Shown piece by piece: positions 55,669 to 64,000 of a stretch of DNA of 64,000 bases (position 1 is its first letter; every line of letters begins with the position of its first letter). The notes beneath the pieces are model-generated. The model searched no databases and was not told the origin of the DNA. It saw only the letters and a list, made by a program, of their open reading frames with translations. The DNA lies in the NCBI GenBank assembly GCA_037043455.1, contig JAWPHD010000298.1:453747-517746 (forward strand), read 5' to 3'. The DNA comes from Cyrtodaria siliqua (taxonomy: Eukaryota > Mollusca > Bivalvia > Adapedonta > Hiatellidae). The translations under genes and the position numbers were made by a program.

Positions 55669-57190
55669 GAAATATAAAAAAGATCGGACAGTGAAAGTAG
55701 CATTCAAGGAGGACAGTCAACCGAAAAACACAGAAACAAACATGTCAACAAGAAGGCAACAGTAATAATAAATGCAAACGACATCACAAACACAAAAAGG
55801 TTGACAATAGGGCTACCGCCTTGGAACGGTCTGCGGCAAAGTATGCCACTGGGGTTTAAACCGGTTCTAGGGTGCACCAACCTCACACTTACCCTACTGT
55901 CAGCCCATTCAAACAAGACAGTGTCAATAAAGAAATCCCCGCCATGATCTACTCTCTAACCATCAAGGCAGCATCAATAGGCAATATAAGTAAAACACAA
56001 ATATGCTCGTGTAAATATAATACGAGAAAACAATAGCCTAGAAAGTCACAATGAAGATACTCAATGACTTGGCAGAAGCCAGAGCAACAAGAGAATAAAC
56101 CATTAAGGGCACGACAAGAAAGATCATAGACACACATCAAACGCCACCGTCCCAATGGGCTTTAGGTAGGCGTCATCATAGGGTCCAGAGCCTGTCCGGT
56201 CATCGTACAGTTAAAGAGGAAAGCATAGTGGCAAACTGTGAAAGGGTCCACCACCGAGCATGCAGTACGTTGCAAAATGATAGGGTCATAACATGTTTTG
56301 ATAAACTTTTTAACAAATTTAACAAAGATAGTATGAAAGTGATCATGACCAAGAATCTTACGAAGTTTATAAATCACATCACCATAGAAGTCATGTTGTG
56401 ATAGTCCTTGTCGCAGAAGAGCCCTTAAATTACTTTTATATTTGGAAAAACGATCAGGGTTGCGACAACAAAATATTTCAAAGGTTTTACGAAGTTTATG
56501 GTAACGGTAACCTTGATTGAGCTGAAGTTCTTTAGGATAAATAGTATTAACCAACGTTGGAAAGAAAAGGTTGTCAATGTTCAATATGTCATCCAGATAC
56601 CGAGAGGTGTCATTAAAGGCTTCAATAACATCTGCCTGGGTATCAAAAAAGATCGGTATAAAAAGATCGGACAAGGAATGCAGCATTCCAAGGAGGACAG
56701 TAAACCACAAAACACAGAAACAAACACGCAAACAGACAGACAAGAAGGCAAAAGTAACAATAAATGCAAACGACATAACAAACACAAAAGGGTTGACAAT
56801 ATGGCTACCGCCTTGGAACGGTCAGTGGCAAAGTAGGCCACTGGGGGTTTAAACCGGTTCTAGGGTGCACCAAACCTCGCATTTACAATTCTGTCATCCC
56901 ATTAAAACAAGACAGTGTAAATAAAGAAATCCCCGCCATGATCTAATCTTTAACCAACAAGACATCATCAATAGGCAATATAAGTAAAACACAAATAAAC
57001 TCGTATAAATATAATACAAAAAAAACACAATAGCCTAGAAAGCCACAATGAAGGTACTCAGTGAATTGGCAGAAGCCAGAGCGACAAGAGAATATATCAT
57101 TAAGGTCACGACAAGACAGATCATAGACAAACATCAAACGCCACCGTTCCAATGGGCTTTAGGCAGCGTCATCATAGGTCATCAAAGATG
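55669..57190 (-). pseudogene. antisense YLDD retroelement composite: tail - RT fragment - tail
   Basis: Reading the minus strand from 57,190: a tail copy down to ~56,650, then directly TQADVIEAFNDTSRYLDDIL NIDN... at 56,640-56,540. An internal deletion joins KELQLNQ to GYRYHKLRKTFE (about 100 residues lost). The C-terminal region LRALLRQGLSQHDFYGDVIY KLRK and CSVVDPFTVCHYAFLF ends at 56,162. A second tail follows to the terminus at 55,669 (AAGAAATATAAAAAAGATCGG on the plus strand). The 56,162-56,785 frame is open, but its first ~45 codons are translated tail. A tail in front of a 5'-truncated coding region is a dimer-like arrangement. Confidence 0.7.
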
Positions 57191-57720
57191 AATAAAAGGC
57201 AAGAGAATATAGATGTAAAATTCGAACAGGGAAAGTAGCATTCAAGGACGACAGTCAACCACAAACACATACAGAAACAAAGTACAACTTAAAGATCTAA
57301 TAAAATGGCCAAAATGTCGATGACCACGAAATCTTCAACATGGTATAAGAAACACAATTATGTCCAATGTAGATAAAGTGCATAACTTTTTCGCCAGACT
57401 ATTTGTATGGAAGGTTATGGGAATTTGCTCACCGGAATTTAAATGTTGTTGTTCTAACGTAATTCAAAGAGAACGTATATAGAGCTAAAGATGAAATAAT
57501 GGACGATAAAAAGATAAAGAATGAATGAATGGTGTTTTACGGCACGTCAACACATAAATAGGTCATACTGTGCGCAAAAACTGATGAAAGATGAAGAAAT
57601 GAAGTAGTAATTGAAAACTAATGTAACTGTATAAAGATCAAACAATTTACAAATCAGGGATGATATGGTAGTAATATAAACTATGTATATATGTAAATCA
57701 ACAAATGCCCGTCAACGGGT
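57191..57720. other. no gene; short antisense tail trace at 57,225-57,290
   Basis: CGAACAGGGAAAGTAGCATT CAAGGACGACAG matches 37,960-38,000. Otherwise unrecognised AT-rich DNA. Confidence 0.5.
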
Positions 57721-58960
57721 GTGTAAACAAGTAAATATATATAAGAACATATTATAATGATATATAAAGTCTGATTTCTTTCAGAAAATCTAAAAGAAGA
57801 CTAAATATTATATAATAGTATCAAATAACTCTTTCATAGTATTAACTGTGTAGTACCTTTGTCGCATAGGATCAAAGTCTACACATTCCAACAACATATG
57901 TTTGACCATTAACGTTGCAAAACGGGGTATACATTCTGGTAATTGCTCACCTTGTAATAATATGAATGAGTATAACGTGTATGCCCTATCCTGCACCGGG
58001 CTAGGACAACTTCTTTTCGACGAATGGGTCTACTAGAAGGACGCCATTCTCCGAGTAACGTTTAATTGAATGGAGTTTATTGTTCACTAACAAATCTCAA
58101 GCGGCTTGCCAAGAGTTACGAATATATGTGTTAATAACACTTTTAAAATCAGTATTAGGTAATTTGACATTATATATATGTAAACCCAATGCTGCCTTAG
58201 CAGCACTATCAGCTCTATAATTACCACGTATTCCTACATGACTTGGAAGCCAGCCGAAAATGATAACAATAACAACTATAAGAGAATTGCATTTTTCTAA
58301 AAGTTGAAGCACAACTGGATTATCGTGTTTCATATTACCCAGGGCTTGAAGAGATGAAAGGGAATCAGAAAGGATAACAAAATGATCATTGTCAGATTCC
58401 TGAATATAGTTTAAGGCAAGTTCAATTGCCTTAAGTTCAGCTAAATAGATAGAGGCCTTGTCAGGCGGCTCTTTATGCTGCTGCAGCTATCTCCATCTTT
58501 AGAACCATCTGTGTATATACTATATATGTTGAAAGTTACTGTATTTCGATTTAAATTCATTAACATTGCTTTGAAAGATAGTAGAATCTGTACTGGATTT
58601 GTTACTATTACAATATTAAAAATAATATTTGATGTTTCCAAAGTCGACGGTGGAATTTGTGGTACTTTATACTTGGCAATCAAATTTAGGTCGATTATAG
58701 TGTCTCTTAATTTTAGTTAAATACGAAGACCAAATGGTCGAATGGCCTTCGGTTTTCGAACAAATAGAGGTTCATAACTAGGATTAAAAACATTATGGAA
58801 AGTTGGGTTTGAATGGTTCGATTGTAATTTAATGGTAGACTGAAGGGCTAATTTGTCAAGTCTATGAGACAGTGATGGTTCATCAGCTTCAACATATAGA
58901 CTTTTCTCAATACCAGTGTATTTCGTCCTGCGACATCCTCCCTCTCTACGGAGAAACGTC
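57720..58960 (-). pseudogene. LINE fragment with ribonuclease H domain (copy 2)
   Basis: Parallel to 17,640-18,860. It includes IYTDGSKDGDSCS (58,441-58,530), the Ser-Asp-Ser block around 58,350, FGWLPSHVGIRGNYRADSAA KAAL (58,200-58,290) and the C-terminal CIPRF...KHMLLECVDFDPMRQR motif (57,808-57,996). Broken by several shifts. It lacks the 115-bp tail insertion present in copy 1. Confidence 0.75.
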
Positions 58961-58999
58961 GTCCTCGAAATCTAAAAGTATAATAACTAAAAAGCACTT

Positions 59000-59130
59000 A
59001 CTTACTCCGCTTTTCACCAGGTCCAGAGAACGGTTATGAACCGATTTTTAATTTCATTACGGGAAATTTCATGTTATGACTTACATCAATAGAAAGATGG
59101 GTTTTTTACGCTGTTAACGATGTAAACGTT
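59000..59130 (+). pseudogene. second copy of the thioesterase-like exon fragment
   Basis: TTTTCACCAGGTCCAGAGAA CG, ATTACGGGAAATTTCAT and ACTTACATCAATA.AAAGATGGG TTTTTTACGCT align with the minus strand at 20,910-20,815. In pieces it encodes FSPGPENGYEPIFNF and MTYINRKMGFL. The similarity ends near 59,130. Confidence 0.4.
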
Positions 59131-60363
59131 TTTCAATCAGTCTCTTTGGAGCCTCACGATCTGGCAAAGTCTATTTTGCCCCTCCTTTTCCCATGCAAAA
59201 TGTAAACAAACATGGCTGCCGATTGACTTAGGCAATCTATATATATGCATGACCGGAAGTCGATATGAAGAGTATCATTTACAATGAAGTGTAGACAGCT
59301 TCCTTTAAAACGTATTGAAATAAAGCGCATTTGTCATGATCACAATGTGTTTGAACAATTAAAAGCAATATTGCTTATTGAGCTTAGTACATAAACTTAA
59401 TTCTCGCAAATGAAATAAAATTATTCCAAACCATATACAATCCATAGTTAAATCCATATAAATCCAAAGTTTGTATTTGCCTAGGCTACATCACTTTCCT
59501 TTGACCCTGCTTTGTCCTACTAATAGTCTAATTTTTGGGGTAGACATAATTGCAAAAGTTTTTGTATCACTTCTATGCGATAGTAGACATATACATTAAA
59601 AGGTACACCAAAGTTGCATTATTTCCATCCAGGCAAATTCGTGTAAAACGCGAAAATTGCATTTTCTGTACAAATTGTTATGGCCCAAATGCACCACTAT
59701 ACCGGTGATTTTCCAATGACGTCACGCTAAAAAGTGACGTTTCGCGCGTGTTATTTTGAGAATTCACATTTCCAACGATCAAAATGTAGGATTATAACGA
59801 AGGTGAGTTTTGTTTTGAAATATTAATGTAATAAATATGTATGAAAAGGTGGATTTAGTACATCTATACACGGAAAAGCAGGTATTAGCGGAATTACTAA
59901 ACGTCAGACATGTTGTTTGCAACGAGATGCCATTGAGAATCTACACACGATCTAGGCTACTGTAACAAAACATTTTTGAACCCTTCTTGAGAGTTTACTT
60001 TGTATAAAATGCGATTGTATTACAAAACTAATATATTTGAAGTCGTTTATTCGTAATTTTTTTTAATAAAACACAACATCTAAGGTGGGCCCCGCTCGAT
60101 TTATTTTTTCAACTATGACATCCTCAACTATGGAAGCGACGTCGGGCCATTTCTGTTTCATTTGCGAATTATATGTATTTATTTTAAAAAATCATTTTGG
60201 TCTCTTATTGATAATTATAAACCATTGTCTTTTTTTAATTAATATTTTAAACAAGAAATCTCATTATGCAGAATATTTTAATTGTTTATTATTCCAAAAT
60301 TTAACAGTTTAAATACGTATATGTTTATTTTCCATCTACATATAACATCATGTTTAATTTCAG
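59130..60363. other. no gene recognised; flank of the PIN-like gene
   Basis: Contains a TGACGTCACGC site near 59,719 and a splice-acceptor-like TTTAATTTCAG directly before the ATG at 60,364. Confidence 0.45.
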
Positions 60364-63300
60364 ATGGATGAGTGTGCTATCTGTAAACAGTCGCTGAATG
60401 GAACCTTGCCTTTGGTAGAACTGAGGGAAAAAGGAAGTGACGGGATTAACATAGCAAGTGTGGCCAGGAACTCGGACATCAGAACCGTACCAGGACAAGT
60501 TATTCACACAGAATATCGCAGGTAATACACACATCCTAGGAACATTAAAATAAACACTGATGACAAAAATGGCATTCCTAGTTCACTAAGATCCACCGAT
60601 TGTTTTGATTTTAACAATAAATGTATGTTTTGTGCAAGAGATGCGAAAATCTCTAATAATAGAAAACGTGGATACGATGTTTATCCTGTACGTAGTTTTG
60701 ATTTTCAGGAAACAATTTGGAAAAATGTACAGAAAGGAACGATGAATGGGCAAATATTATATCCAGCAGATTCCAAAATCATTCCAGGGCTGTGAGTCTA
60801 TTCCTAAACTAAGTCCAATCGGACGACCTAACAATAGTGAAGTTATAGTAGGCTTTGAGCATGTGATAGTGTATATTGAAGACCACGTAGAGGAGGTGGT
60901 ATCAGTACAGGATCTAGTTATAGTGATGGAAGGAAAATGTGGTGAAAAAGATTATTCTGCTTAACATATGAAAAGGAAATTAATAGAATACTTTGGCAAT
61001 TCAATTACTATAAGTTCGCTTGAAGGAAAAGTTGAAAAAACACCTTCATCAATTATACACAGTTTTTCCAGAAACAAACAGGAATGTACCGAAGAGAATG
61101 AAAATAAAATAATTATATCAACGGCTGCCAAACTTATAAAGACTGATATTGGTTCTATATATTCATTTAAAACATTCTACCCATCGTTTGCATCAGAAGC
61201 ATCTCTTGAGGAGAATTTGGAGTACGTCCCAGACAGTTTGCAGTTGTTACTTAGTATATTATTCGCCTATCGTTCCACTGCAGATTGGTCTTGGAGTACA
61301 ATTGCATCACCACTTTGGCTTTAGGGTCCTCATTGATACGCTAAATAACCTAGGATTTTGTTCTTTCTGCTGGTAGGTTCAAAAGTTTGAGACGAATGCC
61401 ACCACAGTTCTGAATACATCAATTCCCGCGTTCTTCCCTGGAAAATTCCTGCAATTTGTCGGTAATAACGTAGACCACAATGTTCGAACTCTTGCTGGCC
61501 GTAATACATTCCACGGAATGGGAATAATAGCGTGCACAACGCCTGGGTCCACAATTCAAGTCCCCATTCCAAGACAGGACATTACTCTTGAGGAGATTTC
61601 TACAATCGGAAAAATACACATAAAATTCTTCAAACATCACGACATTGTCATTGCACCAATCACGTTCAAGAATCTGGATTTGCAGAACGAAAACGAAGCC
61701 ACAGACACAAAGTTTGACATGTTCTTCAAAGTCAGCTGGCCATTGGTACCATCTAGACCATCATGGTCGGGATTTATGCAGCGATTTTACAAACCATCGC
61801 AAGCCCATTACCCTGGAAAATCAAGCATTTCATTCCTGCTTATGATCGACATGAGTCCAAGTGATTTGACCTGCATTTACACCACCATGAACTTTGTGTG
61901 TGACCTATCCAGAAGGTATCATGTCACTGCAGTGCTGACATTTGACCAGCCCTTGTTTACATAGTTCACTCCCAACAAGAGTCTGCTTGGCTGAAAAACT
62001 TAGTTTTACGACTAGGTGGATTTCATACTGAGATGAGTTTCCTTGGGGCAATTGGTCATATAATGGGAGGTTCTGGACTACAAGAACTGATTGAAACTGT
62101 ATATGTTCCGAATGCTGTATCGCACATGCTAACTGGAAAAGCAGTCTCGAGGACGATCAGGGGTCATTTTCTTGTAGACACAGCTTTGCATGCTTTGTTA
62201 ATGAAAGAAACTCTTGACATTGATATTTCGGTGAAACAACAGAGACCCGAACACTTGGATACGGAACAAAACGAAGACGACCAAGGTAGTGAGATTCCAG
62301 CAACTTTGGTCATTGAACCAGAACATAACGAAGACAACCAAGTCTGAAGATAGTGATATTCCAGCAAGTTTAGTAAAGATGTTCGATGATTACATCACTA
62401 AAGACGAAATTTGTCAAAATTCCACACTTAATGAATTGTCTGTCAAGATCTCACAAACGAAGGAAAATATACCAACTACAAATCGTACAGCAGGTCTCTG
62501 GCTTCAATAAATGGACATGATTTGCATTTTAGAGCAGAACGAGTTGGCAATTGGAACCACTACTTGCAAGCTGTTAAAGCGATGCTCCCATATTTCGCTG
62601 CCTCTGGACATTCGCTATACCTAAAATTAGCATACATATATCTCCAAAGCATGATTCAGTTAGAAGAGACACATCCTGAGATACACAAGGGATTGTTAGA
62701 AGGAAATCATGTCATCAGAAGGACCGATCGTTATTGGGCAGGCTTATCGACTGATCTAGCAATCGAACAAGTGCTGATGAGATCATTGAAAACATCTGAT
62801 GACCTGACAAGGGGAAGAGGTATGACAGAGACACAGAGAACTCTCTGGTTGCTATCTATGCCTGCGACTGCTGAGATGAACGCTGCCATGCAAGACTTCA
62901 CCGCAATCAATTACAAAACGAGTGAACAACACAAAGAGGAAAGTAAAGCTAGAACAACAAGAGACGAAAATGATGTACTTGAGCTTCTTGGATTCCTTCA
63001 AAACCACAATCCATTTGAGAACTCTAATACAAGCCTCCGAAATATCGAGACCGGCGTTACAGCTGAACAAAAAGTAAACGCTGATGAAGCAAAGACAATT
63101 GGAGAGGGTATAATCCAAGGCATGAAAGGAAAATCACTAGAAGAGTACACGTTTAAACGTTCGAAACAAGTTGTCACACTCAATGACAAAACTTCAATAA
63201 GGGTTATAGGAGAAACTGTGTCTATTGATCCACAGTTACTCTTCCAGCGACTAACAACAGTCGCAGATAGATATGCGGATAACATTGCCGATATTTTCAA

Positions 63301-64000
63301 GTATGAACTATGTAGTGTTCCATCATCGCTATTTGATAGCACTGGCCTTCTCAGAGAGGCACAGAAGTCTTTGCTTGCTGAGTCTATATGGAAAGAGGGC
63401 GATTGTAGTCCAAACGACGATGACCTTGGTAATATAATAGATGCCGTACATTCATAGATGGTGGGTCTCTCCTGCAAAAAATACCATGGAAGAAGGATGG
63501 AACATTGAGAACTATATGTGGACAGTATTTGGACTATCTAAAGCGGAAGTGTGTTTGATGGATATGCCACAGGATCCACGACAAAGGATATTGCTCACAT
63601 TAGAAGAGCAAAAGGTGGAATTGGAACGAAAGTTGTATTCAGTCTCGATACACCATTTAAATCGAAGAAAGGCACATTTCTTAGAAACATGGAAAACAAG
63701 CAAATTTTCATTCAAATATTTGGTGATTATCTCATCGACAATGGAATATGTGTCCGCCACGCTGAAAGTGATGCTGATTGTTTGATTGTGAAAACCGCCA
63801 TTGAATATGCCACGGAAAGCAAGATTATTGTAGTAGTGGAGGATACTGAACTTCTAGTTCTGCTATGTTACCATGCCAACGTACGAACACACAATATATA
63901 CTTCAGATCAGATACAAGGACTTTTATCAAACCAAACAAGGTATGGGATATTTATAAATCCAAGGACGTTTTAGGAAATGAAGTGTGCTACCTGTTGCCA
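60364..64000 (+). pseudogene. large invertebrate-expanded protein with PIN/FEN-like nuclease signature, broken; continues past the window
   Basis: ATG 60,364 opens MDECAICKQSLNG (Cys-x2-Cys), then KGSDGINIASVARNSD and the VIHTEYRR knuckle. A stop and several frame changes follow, but the protein order continues: CFDFNNKCMFCARD (60,600s), GRPNNSEVIVGFEHVIVYIE, TAAKLIKTDIGSIYSF (61,130s), PLQIGLGVQLHHHFGF (61,290s), NVDHNVRTLAGRNTFHGMGI (61,475-61,535), IDMSPSDLTCIYTTMNFVCD, FLGAIGHIMGGSGLQELIET V (62,040s), LTGKAVSRTIRGHFLVD, and a long intact block 62,522-63,457 (GNWNHYLQAVKAMLPYFAAS GH, DRYWAGLSTDLAIEQVLMRS LK). Near the right edge come DGGSLLQKIPWKK, VFDGYATGSTTKDIAHIRR, ESDADCLIVKTAIEYA and VVVEDTELLVLLCY, an acidic set typical of PIN/FEN-like nucleases. 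I recall this architecture as a high-copy family in cnidarians and molluscs with no established function. Breaks are numerous, so this copy is probably dead. Confidence 0.65.

Noticed and set aside
56641..56785. Signal-peptide-like N-terminus on the RT fragment
   Set aside because: The hydrophobic Phe/Cys/Leu stretch is translated retroelement tail, identical to non-coding copies elsewhere.
62852..63477. Minus-strand ORFs over the PIN-like gene
   Set aside because: Antisense shadows of the intact 62,522-63,457 coding block.

Overview
The window looks like nuclear DNA of an invertebrate, most likely a lophotrochozoan and probably a bivalve mollusc. It is AT-rich and has few genes. One host-type gene has classical GT-AG introns: a monocarboxylate-transporter-like (SLC16/MFS) gene at 39.1-44.6 kb. 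Most other coding-like sequence comes from mobile or virus-like elements in various states of decay. The bivalve call rests on repeat types I associate with bivalves (the AGCTCGACTATTCGA inverted-repeat element with GACGCC triplets at 49.7-50.4 kb, and the 130-bp GGTCAGTAGGTCAA tandem repeats at 47.3-48.3 kb). It is inference, not proof.

Layout. 1-2.9 kb: the compact end of a virus-like gene cluster that runs off the left edge (coiled-coil/membrane protein, jelly-roll-like and spike-like fragments, two-TM protein). 3-14.5 kb: no recognisable genes, but a ~32-bp minisatellite (7.8-9.05 kb), TTACCTTTAGCGG repeats, a 1.34-kb fold-back palindrome (11.7-13.05 kb) and AT-rich repeats. 14.5-18.9 kb: nested retroelement debris (YLDD-box reverse transcriptase copies in tandem, a 1,000-bp TA-flanked DNA transposon, a LINE ribonuclease H copy). 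20.6-22.4 kb: an acyl-CoA-thioesterase-like fragment and a TA-flanked MITE. 22.9-37.7 kb: a satellite array interrupted by a 10,327-bp Polinton/Maverick element. 39-44.6 kb: the transporter gene, with retroelement pieces in its introns. 46.5-58.9 kb: more LINE and YLDD-retroelement copies, tandem repeats and a palindrome. 60.36 kb to the right edge: a broken gene of a large invertebrate family with a PIN/FEN-like nuclease signature.

The Polinton (24,827-35,153) is the centrepiece. It has 357-bp terminal inverted repeats, a 6-bp target duplication (CAGTTG) taken from the satellite unit, and recognisable DNA polymerase B, zinc-finger/packaging ATPase, integrase, minor and major capsid and adenovirus-type protease genes, all on the minus strand and tightly packed with ATGA stop/start overlaps. 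The plus-strand arm carries a PC4-like coactivator gene that starts inside the terminal repeat, a single-BIR (IAP-like) gene and a TATA-binding-protein-like gene. Each terminal repeat also carries a TATAAAG box facing inward. I read this arm as a possible element-encoded transcription and anti-apoptosis module. The copy is dead: polymerase, integrase, ATPase, capsid, protease and the TBP-like gene all carry stops or frameshifts, and the polymerase has lost its N-terminal half and motif B. Its polymerase still shows a textbook spliceosomal intron placed inside motif A.
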